Assembly: GCF_003952345.1 (NCBI RefSeq)
Contig: NZ_CP034433.1
Coordinates: 1,984,001 to 2,048,000, forward strand
Direction: 5' to 3'
Length of the DNA: 64,000 nucleotides
Source: Iodobacter ciconiae
GTDB taxonomy: Bacteria; Pseudomonadota; Gammaproteobacteria; Burkholderiales; Chitinibacteraceae
A program made the translations under genes and the position numbers. The notes under the pieces were generated by a model that had not been told where the DNA came from, made no database searches, and saw nothing but the letters and a program-made list of their open reading frames with translations. The stretch's first letter is position 1. Each line of letters opens with the position of its first letter. Of this stretch, positions 46,560 to 55,471 are shown one piece after another.

Positions 46560-47567
46560 GTGATTAAACTTGAAAATGTCAGCAAGGCATATCGGGTCGA
46601 TGGACAGGATATTCCCGCTCTTGCTGGTGTGTCGTTATCGATTACAGCAGGCTCTGTATTTGGTATTATTGGTCACTCCGGTGCGGGTAAATCAACCCTT
46701 ATCCGCCTGATCAACCTTTTAGAGCGCCCCACTGGCGGGCGTATTTTGCTTGATGGTGACGATGTTACCGGGCTTACTGCTTCGGGCCTGCGTGGTCTGC
46801 GCCAGCAGGTGGGCATGATTTTCCAGCACTTTAATTTGCTGGGCTCCAAAACCGTTGCTGAAAACGTAGCTTTCCCGCTAAAAATTGCCGGCGTACTCAA
46901 CAAAGCACAAATCGCACAGCGTGTTAGTGAGCTGCTGGCGCTTGTTGGCCTTTCTGATCATCGCGATAAGTACCCGGCGCAATTATCAGGTGGGCAAAAA
47001 CAGCGTGTTGGTATTGCCCGTGCACTGGCTAATCGGCCTAAAGTACTGCTTTGCGACGAAGCCACCAGCGCGCTTGACCCGCAAACAACACAATCTGTGT
47101 TGCAATTATTGCTCGATATTAATAAGCAGCTTGGCCTGACGATTGTTCTGATTACCCATGAAATGGACGTGATCCGCAGCATTTGCGATCGTGTGGCGGT
47201 GATTGATGGCGGCTCGATTGTAGAAGAAGGCCCTGTGACACAAGTCTTCTTGCACCCCAAGCACCCCACTACCCGCCGCTTTGTATTCGAAGCCGAGCAT
47301 ATTGATGAAAACACGCAGTACGATGACTACCAGCATGTAGAAGGCAAAATCGTGCGCCTCACCTTTATTGGTGAATCAACCTATCAGCCCATTCTTGGCT
47401 CTGTGGCTCGTGATTGCGCGGTAGATTTCAGTATTTTGGCTGGCCGTATCGAACGCATTAAAGATACCCCCTGTGGCCAGCTTACCCTTGCTCTAAGCGG
47501 CCGTGATGTAGATGCTGCCCTGGCACGCTTTGCCGCGACAGGAATCGATATAGAGGTATTACGTTAA
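46560..47567 (+). CDS. metN: Methionine ABC transporter ATP-binding protein MetN
   Basis: 335 residues from the GTG at 46560 ([15 protein letters not shown]), the family's normal N-terminus; the open frame runs on to 46404, but those residues are unlike MetN. Nucleotide-binding motifs are Walker [10 protein letters not shown], signature [15 protein letters not shown], Walker [14 protein letters not shown] and switch His in LITHEMD. The C-terminal NIL (ACT-like) domain, about residues 260-335, binds methionine and inhibits transport. It powers uptake of L- and D-methionine with MetI and MetQ. The stop shares a base with the metI start (TAATG), so the pair is coupled. Confidence 0.97.
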   Translation: MIKLENVSKAYRVDGQDIPALAGVSLSITAGSVFGIIGHSGAGKSTLIRLINLLERPTGGRILLDGDDVTGLTASGLRGLRQQVGMIFQHFNLLGSKTVAENVAFPLKIAGVLNKAQIAQRVSELLALVGLSDHRDKYPAQLSGGQKQRVGIARALANRPKVLLCDEATSALDPQTTQSVLQLLLDINKQLGLTIVLITHEMDVIRSICDRVAVIDGGSIVEEGPVTQVFLHPKHPTTRRFVFEAEHIDENTQYDDYQHVEGKIVRLTFIGESTYQPILGSVARDCAVDFSILAGRIERIKDTPCGQLTLALSGRDVDAALARFAATGIDIEVLR

Positions 47568-48241
47568 TGGAATTCTTTAATCAACTGACCGCCAATATCG
47601 ACTGGGCAGAAATCTGGCTGGCCGGGCAAGACACGTTGCTAATGCTAGCAGGCTCCTTAGCCTTTACGCTGGTGCTTGGCCTGCCGCTGGGGGTGTTGCT
47701 GTTTTTAACCGGTAAACGCCAGCTCCTCGATCAGCCTGCGGTTTACGGGATTTTATCCTTTGTTGTAAATGTACTACGCTCCGTGCCATTTGTGATCTTA
47801 CTGATTATCATGATCCCGTTTACCGTACTGATTGCAGGTACCTCACTTGGTGTAGGCGGAGCGATTCCGCCTTTGGTCGTCGGCGCAACCCCTTTCTTCG
47901 CCCGCCTGGTTGAAACTGCACTGCGCGAAGTAGACCGTGGCATTATCGAAGCTACCCAGTCCATGGGAGCCAACACCAGACAAATTGTATTTGGCGCCTT
48001 ACTGCCTGAAGCACTTCCGGGTATTTTAGCGGCCATTACGGTAACAGCGATTACCCTTGTTTCCTATGCTGCCATGTCAGGTGTTATCGGTGGCGGCGGC
48101 CTGGGTGATCTGGCAATTCGCTTTGGCTATCAGCGCTTTCAAACCGATGTAATGGTAGTCACGGTAGTCTTGCTGCTGATCCTGGTACAGATTTTACAAA
48201 TGACAGGTGATCATTTAGTAGCGCACTTCAGCCGTAAATAA
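47567..48241 (+). CDS. metI: Methionine ABC transporter permease MetI
   Basis: A 224-residue inner-membrane permease with five helices. The MetI family marks are FVVNVLRSVPFVILLIIMIP and the EAA-type cytoplasmic loop ETALREVDRGIIEATQSMGA followed by LPEALPGI, which contacts MetN. It begins inside the metN stop codon and precedes metQ by 83 bases, which contain a hairpin. Confidence 0.97.
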   Translation: MEFFNQLTANIDWAEIWLAGQDTLLMLAGSLAFTLVLGLPLGVLLFLTGKRQLLDQPAVYGILSFVVNVLRSVPFVILLIIMIPFTVLIAGTSLGVGGAIPPLVVGATPFFARLVETALREVDRGIIEATQSMGANTRQIVFGALLPEALPGILAAITVTAITLVSYAAMSGVIGGGGLGDLAIRFGYQRFQTDVMVVTVVLLLILVQILQMTGDHLVAHFSRK

Positions 48242-48275
48242 ACCCAGAACAACTTAACAATACCTTCAAACCTTA

Positions 48276-48301
48276 AAACACGGGCTGCTTTTTCCGTGTT
48301 T
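48276..48301 (+). promoter_or_regulatory. Intercistronic hairpin between metI and metQ
   Basis: AAACACGG (48276-48283) and CCGTGTTT (48294-48301) form an eight-bp stem with a ten-nt loop, followed by TACCTTTTC. Hairpins here often stabilise or partly terminate the transcript so that the binding protein is made in different amounts from the permease. Confidence 0.5.
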
Positions 48302-48324
48302 ACCTTTTCAGGGAAAAAACCTTT

Positions 48325-49098
48325 ATGAAAAAGATAATTGCACTACTGGCTGCGGCCTTAGCTTTCAACTCCCAAGCCGCAGACAAGCTCACAGTTGGCG
48401 CAACCGCCGTTCCTCATGCCGAGCTGCTGGAATTTGTAAAACCACAGCTGGCAAAAGAAGGCGTAGAACTGAAAATCAAAGTATTTACCGATTACGTGCA
48501 GCCTAATATGCAATTGGCAGAAAAGCGCCTGGATGCTAATTTTTTCCAGCACAAACCTTACCTGGATGAATTCAATAAAGGTAAAGGCACTCACCTGCAA
48601 AGCGTGGCACTGGTTCATGTAGAGCCGTTTGGCGCTTATTCAAGCAAAATAAAATCGCTGAAAGATCTGAGCGAAGGCGCAACCGTCACCATTCCTAACG
48701 ATGCCACCAATAGCGGCCGGGCACTCTTGCTGCTGGAAAAAGCAGGTATTATCAAGCTAAAAGACAGCAAAAATATCCTCTCTACCACCCGCGATATCGT
48801 AGAAAATCGCAAGAAGCTCAAATTTCGCGAACTGGAAGCTGCCACCCTGCCACGCGTACTAACTCAGGTTGATTTAGCCCTGATCAATACCAACTACGCC
48901 CTTGCTGCCAACCTTAATCCAAGCAAAGATGCACTGGCTATCGAGGGAGCGCAATCACCTTACGCCAATATCCTCGTAGCCCGCCCGGATAACGCAGCCA
49001 GCCCGGCCATGAAAAAACTCATCGCAGCCTTAAATAGCCCATCTGTCAAAGCATTTATTACAGAAAAATACAAAGGAGCGATTGTTCCAGCGTTTTAA
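48325..49098 (+). CDS. metQ: MetQ/NlpA-family methionine-binding protein
   Basis: A 257-residue periplasmic substrate-binding protein. Family marks are VGATAVPHAELLEFVKPQL, ANFFQHKPYLDEFN, the ligand loop TIPNDATNSGRALLLLEKAG and LINTNYALAANLNP. The signal peptide (MKKIIALLAAALAFNSQA) ends in an Ala-x-Ala-like site, and there is no cysteine, so unlike E. coli MetQ it should be a soluble periplasmic protein rather than a lipoprotein. It completes the metN-metI-metQ operon and is followed by a strong terminator. Confidence 0.95.
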   Translation: MKKIIALLAAALAFNSQAADKLTVGATAVPHAELLEFVKPQLAKEGVELKIKVFTDYVQPNMQLAEKRLDANFFQHKPYLDEFNKGKGTHLQSVALVHVEPFGAYSSKIKSLKDLSEGATVTIPNDATNSGRALLLLEKAGIIKLKDSKNILSTTRDIVENRKKLKFRELEAATLPRVLTQVDLALINTNYALAANLNPSKDALAIEGAQSPYANILVARPDNAASPAMKKLIAALNSPSVKAFITEKYKGAIVPAF

Positions 49099-49120
49099 TG
49101 CTCAAATAGCATTCCCTGAC

Positions 49121-49153
49121 AAAACCCCAAGCTACAAAGCCTGGGGTTTTTTT
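49121..49153 (+). terminator. Intrinsic terminator of metNIQ
   Basis: AAAACCCCA (49121-49129) pairs with TGGGGTTTT (49142-49150) around a short loop, and the T-run continues to 49153. It lies 22 bases after the metQ stop. Confidence 0.9.
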
Positions 49154-49440
49154 ACGCCCTTTTTTAAAAACGATCTGCCCTTAAACCAGGCCTGGCTACA
49201 AATCAAGAATCAATCGGCTTGAATCGGCTTGCCGTGCCCGAAATCTGCCCCTCATTTCAGCAAACGCAGATCAAGCCCACAAAAAGTAAGTTTTTTGTAA
49301 ATATTTAACACAAATACTTACCAATAGTTAACTGTATCTTTCAAAAAAATAAAATATCAGCTAAATTTCTCACTTTTTAAAAAAACTTAAAACTACTCCA
49401 CACTTAAGCTCTAAGTGAAAATAACATTTGAGAGATTAAA

Positions 49441-50646
49441 ATGAAGCTCGCTAATGCACATCAGCAGGTACAGCATCAGATCCATAGCTCGTTTGAAGGC
49501 AGTAATACAGCCAGGTTTCCAGTAAAAGGACAGGGAACCATATCTGTTCTGCCCGGCACGCCCGATCCATTTTCCATTGAGCTCAAAAGTGACAATGGCC
49601 ATATCATCTGCCTTGAGATTAAAACCTACGAGATTTGTCTTCTTTATAACGGCGCAAAGATTGCCAGAGAATCAAACATAGGGCTCAACCCGGAGGAAGA
49701 GATCCAGCCCCATTGGCTCAGCCTGGATAGCAATAACCAACGGATTCGCTACGGCAAGGGTGAAATGCTGCGCACACTCATGCTATTTGAATACAGCTGG
49801 GAAAAAGCATCAGACCAGCAGCTCGATACCGCAGAAATCCATATTATTGAGATCCAAAGCGCCGGGCCGAGCAAGCTGCAGCTTCACTCTATCCCTGTCA
49901 ACCTTGATCCATCCCCGCATATCGCAGCGATGGATTCTGTCACGCTGGAACTACTGGCTGAAAACAAAATCAGCGTCATTTCCGATCTGCCCGAAGCCTG
50001 CCAGCGCCTTTATTCAAATATTGCCGGCAAAAATATCAACTTGCGCCCAGCCGACTTCCCGGACTTCCCCGAAGCGATCCAGCATTCCATCCTGACGCCC
50101 GGTTGCATTTGCTACAAAAAACTGGCCGAAAAATCAGGTGAGTTTGGTTATTTGCGCGTCACTATTGACACCAACCGGGGAGATTCCCCCGGCCAGCCCT
50201 ATGTATTGGAAATATGGCCAGCCGGCAATGGCTCTCCCATTCATGATCATGGCGATGCATGTGCGGTGATCAAAGTGCTATACGGGCAAATTCAGGTATC
50301 CTGGTTTGCTACCCTCAGCCCGCAGCTTTTAACACCATGGGGAACTGTCATTGTTCAAACTGAAGAAGTCACCTTTCTGACGCCGGATTATTATCAGGTT
50401 CATCAATTATTTAACCCCAAACCCAGGGGAGATCAATTTTGCGCAACAATCCAGTCATATCGCTACGAAGCCAATAATACCCAGCACTATGAATACTTTG
50501 ATTACATTGAAGATGGGCAGATTAAGCAGTTTGACCCTGATTCTGACTGGAACTATCTAGACTTTAAAGCAAAAATTCGTGAAGAGTGGCAAAAGTCTGC
50601 AGGCACGGCAAAAGAGGAGCAAGCTCCCTTGCAAGGCCTTAAATGA
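49441..50646 (+). CDS. Cysteine dioxygenase-like cupin protein with extra N-terminal domain
   Basis: A 401-residue cytoplasmic protein. The C-terminal ~200 residues carry a thiol-dioxygenase cupin: first motif IHDHGDACAVIKVLYGQI (iron-binding His-x-His, about 274-276) and second motif YYQVHQLFNP with the third histidine. This resembles cysteine dioxygenase type I, which makes cysteine sulfinate. The first ~170 residues are a beta-rich region (ELKSDNGHIICLEIKTYEIC, HWLSLDSNNQRIRYGKGEML) that ordinary ~200-residue dioxygenases lack and that I do not recognise. The ATG has a GAGAG site upstream. The downstream yjdM gene begins 52 bases later but has its own extended -10 box. Confidence 0.7.
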   Translation: MKLANAHQQVQHQIHSSFEGSNTARFPVKGQGTISVLPGTPDPFSIELKSDNGHIICLEIKTYEICLLYNGAKIARESNIGLNPEEEIQPHWLSLDSNNQRIRYGKGEMLRTLMLFEYSWEKASDQQLDTAEIHIIEIQSAGPSKLQLHSIPVNLDPSPHIAAMDSVTLELLAENKISVISDLPEACQRLYSNIAGKNINLRPADFPDFPEAIQHSILTPGCICYKKLAEKSGEFGYLRVTIDTNRGDSPGQPYVLEIWPAGNGSPIHDHGDACAVIKVLYGQIQVSWFATLSPQLLTPWGTVIVQTEEVTFLTPDYYQVHQLFNPKPRGDQFCATIQSYRYEANNTQHYEYFDYIEDGQIKQFDPDSDWNYLDFKAKIREEWQKSAGTAKEEQAPLQGLK

Positions 50647-50656
50647 TGGCAGCTGT

Positions 50657-50662
50657 TATAAT
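50657..50662 (+). promoter_or_regulatory. Extended -10 promoter element of yjdM
   Basis: TGTTATAAT (50654-50662) is a consensus extended -10 element, 37 bases before the yjdM ATG, partly against the end of the upstream gene. A TTGCAA at 50629 is too far away to act as a normal -35 box, which extended -10 promoters do not need. Confidence 0.5.
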
Positions 50663-50698
50663 CCGGCCAATCTGAATCAACTCTGTAGAAAAAATATC

Positions 50699-51040
50699 AT
50701 GGCTCATATTCCGGCTTGCCCGCAATGCACATTAGAAAACACCTATCCGGATGCAGAAAACTACATCTGTGCAGACTGTGGTTTTGAATGGCCTATGCAA
50801 GAAACGGCCAGTGATGACGGTGACGACAGCATCGTTAAAGACGCCAACGGCACTGTGCTGGTTGATGGCGATGCGGTTGTATTAATTAAAGATTTAAAAG
50901 TAAAAGGCACATCCACCGTGCTGAAACAAGGCTCTAAAGTGAAGAGTATTCGTCTGGTATCCGGCGGAGATCATGAAGTAGATTGCCGCATGGATGCAGG
51001 CAACTTTATGCTGAAGGCTTGTTTTTTGAAGAAGGCTTAA
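50699..51040 (+). CDS. yjdM: YjdM/PhnA family zinc-ribbon protein
   Basis: A 113-residue protein. The N-terminal zinc ribbon has CPQC and CADCGFEW (C-x2-C pairs at about residues 8-11 and 27-30). The PhnA-type SH3-like domain follows, with VKDANGTVLVDGDAVVLIKD, LKVKGTSTVLKQG and the ending MLKACFLKKA. Despite the old name PhnA, the family is not a phosphonoacetate hydrolase, and its role is unsettled. The ATG at 50699 matches the family start; an upstream frame opening at 50579 lies within the previous gene. It is followed by repeat family B. Confidence 0.93.
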   Translation: MAHIPACPQCTLENTYPDAENYICADCGFEWPMQETASDDGDDSIVKDANGTVLVDGDAVVLIKDLKVKGTSTVLKQGSKVKSIRLVSGGDHEVDCRMDAGNFMLKACFLKKA

Positions 51041-51053
51041 TACGGGGGAGATA

Positions 51054-51102
51054 GGGAGTGGGGAATCGGAAAGCCTGCCCCTGCTCCCGAGTCCCCACTC
51101 CC
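51054..51102. repeat. Intergenic inverted repeat, family B copy 2
   Basis: GGGAGTGGGGA (51054-51064) and TCCCCACTCCC (51092-51102) form a perfect 11-bp stem, with a further partly paired interior (ATCGG / CCGAG). It stands between the convergent genes yjdM and argJ. GGGAGT units are shared with the block at 21571-21621. It may end transcription from both sides. Confidence 0.7.
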
Positions 51103-51108
51103 AGGCTT

Positions 51109-52338
51109 TTAACTACGATAATCCGCATTAATTTTTACGTAATCATAAGAAAAATCACAAGTCCAGATCGTTGCAGATTCATTCCCACGGTTTAATTTTA
51201 CAGTGATACTGATTTCAGATTGCTTCAGCACGCGCTGACCGTTTTCTTCCTTGTATCCCGCATAGCGACCACCGTCTTTGGCCACCAGCACGTCATCCAG
51301 CCACACTTCCAGCTTATCCACGTCCAGATTTTCAACCTGCGAATAACCAATTGCACAAAGAATACGGCCCAAGTTTGGATCAGAGGCAAAGAAGGCCGTT
51401 TTAACCAGTGGCGATCTGCCAATGGCATAGCCAACGGCTTTACATTCTGCGCGATCAATACCGCCTTCCACATTAATCGTAATAAATTTAGTTGCGCCTT
51501 CGCCATCACGAATAATCGCTTTAGCCAGCGTCTGGCTGATTTCTAAAATAGCATCGCGCAGAATTATAAAATCTGCACTGCCGGTATCAGCCACTTCGGT
51601 GTTACCCGCTTGCCCTGTGGCCATCAGAATAAAGCTGTCATTGGTGCTGGTGTCGCCATCCACCGTAATCGAATTAAACGAACGATCTGCAGACCAGCTG
51701 ACTAACTCTTGCAGCACGGTTTGCGATACGGCAGCGTCCGTTGCCAGATAGCCCAGCATCGTTGCCATATTCGGGTGGATCATGCCCGCACCCTTGCTGA
51801 TACCAGTCAGGGTTACGGTTTTACCGTCAAGCACAATTTTCTTACTCGCAGCTTTGGGTGCCACATCCGTAGTCATGATGGCATTGGCTGCCTCAAACCA
51901 GTTAGCCGGTTTTAGATCGCCAATAGCCGCATCCAGCGCACTAATAATCTTAGCAGCAGGCAACGGCTCTAAAATTACGCCGGTAGAAAACGGCAGCACT
52001 TGCGCCGGGCTGATATCCAGACGTTCGGCCAGAGCAAAACAGATTTCTTTAGCGCGCTCATAGCCATCCAGGCCTGTACCTGCATTGGCATTGCCGGTAT
52101 TCACCACCAAAGCACGAATCTCACCCATGTCAGCAAGATGGCTGCGACAGATGCGCACAGGCGCCGCGCAAAATTTATTCAGCGTAAACACCCCGGCAGC
52201 ACGGCTGCCCTTAGCTAACCGCATCACCAGCACATCTTTACGGCCTGCAGTTTTAACGCCTGCAGAGGCAATACCAAGCTCTACCCCGGCAACAGGGAAA
52301 AGCTGGCTGGGATCAAGTGTAGGCAGATTAACGGGCAT
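51109..52338 (-). CDS. argJ: Bifunctional glutamate N-acetyltransferase / amino-acid acetyltransferase ArgJ
   Basis: A 409-residue enzyme that recycles the acetyl group in arginine synthesis, moving it from N-acetylornithine to glutamate. The self-cleavage site is in [20 protein letters not shown], where the peptide bond before Thr of the A-T-M-L motif is cut to give alpha and beta chains. The oxyanion-hole TTDVAPK stretch and the C-terminal [14 protein letters not shown] are also typical. The ATG at 52338 ([18 protein letters not shown]) has a GGAGA site eight bases away; an ATG at 52362 would add eight residues. A nine-bp inverted repeat, CACCTGCGC / GCGCAGGTG (52380-52431), lies upstream and might be an operator. 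Confidence 0.97.
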   Translation of the reverse strand: MPVNLPTLDPSQLFPVAGVELGIASAGVKTAGRKDVLVMRLAKGSRAAGVFTLNKFCAAPVRICRSHLADMGEIRALVVNTGNANAGTGLDGYERAKEICFALAERLDISPAQVLPFSTGVILEPLPAAKIISALDAAIGDLKPANWFEAANAIMTTDVAPKAASKKIVLDGKTVTLTGISKGAGMIHPNMATMLGYLATDAAVSQTVLQELVSWSADRSFNSITVDGDTSTNDSFILMATGQAGNTEVADTGSADFIILRDAILEISQTLAKAIIRDGEGATKFITINVEGGIDRAECKAVGYAIGRSPLVKTAFFASDPNLGRILCAIGYSQVENLDVDKLEVWLDDVLVAKDGGRYAGYKEENGQRVLKQSEISITVKLNRGNESATIWTCDFSYDYVKINADYRS

Positions 52339-52655
52339 GACAGGAATCTCCGTGCGGTGCAAAAGCGGTTATTGTAAATCACCTGCGCATTGCTACTGGA
52401 GAAAATATAGGGACTAAATTTAGCGCAGGTGAATTGGCCTTGATTTAAAAAGAAAATTCAAAACCCATATACTACAAAAAAGTACTTACAAATAGCTGAT
52501 CTCTATACGGGTTTATCCCTGCAATAGATATTAAGATTATGGTGATATAATCATGTGCAAACATTTATAAATCATGTTTTTAAAATACTCTGCCTTATTT
52601 TGAACAAAGGCCACATAAGACGGTCATTCTAAATCATGTCCTTGAGAAGATAATA

Positions 52656-53600
52656 ATGCGTATTGGCTTAGTAACGGATTCATGCTGCGATTTGCCCCGT
52701 GATTTTTTAGATCAACATCAGATTGTCATTTTGCCAATTACTATTCATGGCTATGACGGCACGTTTATTGATAGCCGGGACCCCGTTGCCACGCGCAATT
52801 TTTATCGCCACCAAGCAGAAGCAGGTGTCACTAATTTTGAATCAGAACCTTTCTCGGTAGAGCAAATCCGTGAATTGTTTTTATCCCGCCTTGTTTTAGA
52901 ATTTGATTCAGTATTCTGCCTGACAGTAATGCAATCTCGCAGCCAAATTTTTAATCACTGCACTCAGGCTGCCAGAGCGATTATTACCGAATACCGCCCC
53001 ATTCGTGAGCAGGCTAATCTAACCAAGCCCTTTACATTGCGCGTTTTTGATAGTGCCAATATTTTTGCGGCCCAGGGATTAGTTGTGGCTGAAGTTGCCC
53101 GTTTAATTAGCCAGCAGGCTTCCAACTCGGAAATCACCAAGTACATTGAACGCTTAACACAGACTACACAGGGCTTTTTAATGCCTGCCGATTTAAGCCA
53201 ATTGCGTCATCAGGCAAGGCGTAAAGGCGATAAAAGTGTCGGCTTTTTATCCTATGCCCTGGGCAGTGCACTAGATATTAAGCCGGTTGTACGGGTTTAT
53301 CGCGGCGAAACCACATCAGTTGCACGTATTCATGGCTTTCATAACGGCGTAGAAAAGCTCTTTTTGTTTGCCCAAGCCCAGCTGGAACGGGGCCTCTTTG
53401 CCCCCACCATTTGCGTCAGCTACGGCGGCGATCCCGCTGTCGTAGAAAACATGCCTGCCTATCAAAAATTAAAACAGGCCTGTAAAAACCATGATGTGCA
53501 ATTACTGCTTGGCGAAATGGGCACCACCGCAGGGGTGAATATTGGCCCTGGCGGAGTGGGTCTTGCCTTTGCATCCGAGATTGAAGCGGTGCTGGATTAG
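52656..53600 (+). CDS. DegV family protein
   Basis: A 314-residue protein. The DegV fatty-acid-binding fold is marked by GLVTDSCCDLPRDF, ILPITIHG, CLTVMQSRSQIFN, VFDSANIFAAQGLVV and the C-terminal GEMGTTAGVNIGPGGVGLAF. DegV (FakB-like) proteins bind fatty acids; in Gram-positives they present them to the kinase FakA. No FakA partner is present in the window, so the role here is unknown. The ATG has a GAGAAG site. The product is cytoplasmic. Confidence 0.93.
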   Translation: MRIGLVTDSCCDLPRDFLDQHQIVILPITIHGYDGTFIDSRDPVATRNFYRHQAEAGVTNFESEPFSVEQIRELFLSRLVLEFDSVFCLTVMQSRSQIFNHCTQAARAIITEYRPIREQANLTKPFTLRVFDSANIFAAQGLVVAEVARLISQQASNSEITKYIERLTQTTQGFLMPADLSQLRHQARRKGDKSVGFLSYALGSALDIKPVVRVYRGETTSVARIHGFHNGVEKLFLFAQAQLERGLFAPTICVSYGGDPAVVENMPAYQKLKQACKNHDVQLLLGEMGTTAGVNIGPGGVGLAFASEIEAVLD

Positions 53601-53781
53601 AGTGTTTGATGCGGAAAAACCCGGCTAATTCAAAGCACCCATTCTCGAAAGGCTCAGAAATACGCAGCCATAATCAACCTCCATGGCAACACCTTGCCAA
53701 TCTGCACTGCAGCGCTGGCGGCACCTGCTGGCGCTCTTCAAAAGTAATCAATCACAGAACTTTGCTCAATAACGAAGAGTC

Positions 53782-53883
53782 GATTTTGGCCTTAGCCAGT
53801 TTTGCCGTAAATTTACCGAGCTAAAAGGCCTCTCTCCCGCACGCTATCGCAAACAATTCCGACTACCCAAGCCTCATAGCTAA
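53782..53883 (+). pseudogene. Fragment of an AraC-family regulator (end of DNA-binding domain)
   Basis: The 33 codons before the TAA at 53881-53883 read DFGLSQFCRKFTELKGLSP then ARYRKQFRL. This is the second helix-turn-helix and C-terminus of AraC-type regulators (compare GFxxxSxFxRxFKxxxGxSPxxYR). An upstream stop closes this frame. In another frame just before it, RTLLNNEESILALAS resembles the linker helix, so a frameshift separates two remnants. The rest of the gene is gone. Confidence 0.6.
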
Positions 53884-53952
53884 CTTGCAAAAAATAATCG
53901 TAGCACTTACATTTTTGCCTAAGTTCAATCCCTCCTCCCAAAAAGAAAACCC

Positions 53953-54867
53953 ATGCCAGCATCGTTAGACGGCCAGTTAGTTATTGCCATTTCGTCCCGT
54001 GCCCTGTTTGATTTTGAAGCCGAAAATCAAATTTTTAATAAAGCTGACGATCTACCCTATATGGCTTTGCAACTTGAAAAGATTGATGAGCCCGCTGTGC
54101 CCGGCATGGCCTATTCACTGGTCAAAAAACTGCTGGCCTTTAATAGCCCGGCGCATCAACGGGTAGAAGTAGTGATTCTTTCCCGTAATGATCCGGTCAG
54201 CGGCTTGCGGGTATTTAAATCCTGCTATGCCCACGGCCTGCCATTACTGCGCGGTGTGTTTACCCGTGGGCGCCCTGCCTGGTCTTTTTTAGAGCCATTG
54301 CAGGCTAATTTATTTCTTTCTGCAAACGAGGCCGATGTGCGCGATGCACTGACAGCTGATTTTGCTGCGGCACGGGTTTATCCAAAATCGGCCAGTACCG
54401 AGCAGCACCCAGATGAAATTCGCATCGCTTTTGATGGTGATGCCGTGCTGTTTTCGGATGAAGCCGAACGTGTTTACCAGCAGGATGGCCTGCATGCTTT
54501 TCAGGCACACGAAAGCGCCAAAGTTCAGCAGCCTTTGCCACCCGGCCCGTTTAAATCCTTTTTACAAGCCTTGCACCGCTTGCAGCAAGATGCTGGCGAC
54601 GCACCGATGAAAATCCGCACAGCCCTTGTAACAGCCCGCAGCGCACCTGCGCATGAGCGGGCGATTCGCACCCTGATGAGCTGGAATATTCAGGTTGATG
54701 AAGCTTACTTTTTAGGCGGCTTAGAAAAAGGCCCTTTTCTTAAAGTATTCGCACCTGATTTATTTTTTGACGATCAAACCGGCCATTGCGACTCAGCAGC
54801 CAGCGTTGCACCAACTGCCCATGTGGCAGCGGGGATTTCTAACACAAAATCCACCGCAGGCAGCTAG
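53953..54867 (+). CDS. 5'-nucleotidase (cytosolic NT5C1-like family)
   Basis: A 304-residue HAD-superfamily protein of the bacterial family related to eukaryotic cytosolic 5'-nucleotidase I. Conserved blocks are LVIAISSRALFDFEAENQIF, VVILSRNDPVSGLRVFKS, LPLLRGVFTRGRP, the catalytic-type FDGDAVLFSDEAERV and the late VTARSAPAHERAIRTL and FLGGLEKGPFL. It would dephosphorylate nucleoside monophosphates in the cytoplasm. It is monocistronic, between the AraC fragment and the chemoreceptor remnant. The last ~25 residues are low-complexity Ala/Ser. Confidence 0.9.
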   Translation: MPASLDGQLVIAISSRALFDFEAENQIFNKADDLPYMALQLEKIDEPAVPGMAYSLVKKLLAFNSPAHQRVEVVILSRNDPVSGLRVFKSCYAHGLPLLRGVFTRGRPAWSFLEPLQANLFLSANEADVRDALTADFAAARVYPKSASTEQHPDEIRIAFDGDAVLFSDEAERVYQQDGLHAFQAHESAKVQQPLPPGPFKSFLQALHRLQQDAGDAPMKIRTALVTARSAPAHERAIRTLMSWNIQVDEAYFLGGLEKGPFLKVFAPDLFFDDQTGHCDSAASVAPTAHVAAGISNTKSTAGS

Positions 54868-54887
54868 ATGATGCCAATTTACGCACT

Positions 54888-54983
54888 TCATCGCCCCGCT
54901 TTCCCGGTGCGGGCCGCTGCCAAGGCTACATTTAAAGCCAGTGTATTTACCTGATCCGAAATACTGATTTCAACCGATAGAAT
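54888..54983 (-). pseudogene. Remnant of a methyl-accepting chemotaxis protein signalling tip
   Basis: On the minus strand a short open stretch reads ISDQVNTLALNVALAAARTG then KAGR and a stop. It matches the hairpin tip of chemoreceptors (IAxQTNLLALNAAIEAARAGExGRGF), the most conserved part of the family. Nothing recognisable of the rest of the receptor remains on either side, so this is a short relic. Confidence 0.6.
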
Positions 54984-55224
54984 GAATTCAATATTCTGGC
55001 TTAATTTAGCGAATTCATTAGTTGCCTGCTCATATTATTTATTTCACCAGCCATTTTATAGAATAGAGAACCCAAACCACACTGCTCTGTTTTTTATGAT
55101 GGTGATGATTACAGCGGTACTTGCAAGCGCCCTGAAGTCTGGTTTGCCACATTTAAAATCAATACCGTATTTTATTTTACTAACACCAAGTTACTTTTTA
55201 CTTTACCAATCGCAATCTGCATAG
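54982..55224 (+). CDS. Possible small membrane protein, 80 residues
   Basis: The frame from the ATG at 54982 encodes 80 residues with a hydrophobic N-terminal segment, a central helix (TALFFMMVMITAVLASALKSG) of which the core is membrane-like, and a third hydrophobic stretch near the end. No family is recognised and there is no clear ribosome-binding site. It overlaps the edge of the chemoreceptor relic on the other strand, which weakens the case. The gap onward to 55471 shows nothing else. Confidence 0.3.
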   Translation: MNSIFWLNLANSLVACSYYLFHQPFYRIENPNHTALFFMMVMITAVLASALKSGLPHLKSIPYFILLTPSYFLLYQSQSA

Positions 55225-55471
55225 TTTATAAAAAAACAATTAAACTCTTTTAAAATATAGGAAATTTTATTATTCACTATAATAGACAAACAACTGGTTA
55301 AGCAGGTGACTTTAAGCACTTGGCGATTAAAAAACCAAGAAGCAGCATGCGCATCACTTTACCGATGATAGTCGCTATTACTGAATCATCGAGTGTAAAA
55401 AATCATGATAATACAGCTTACATACTCATAAACAGTTAAAATCTGCGCCTTTATTTAAAAGGATATAATTC

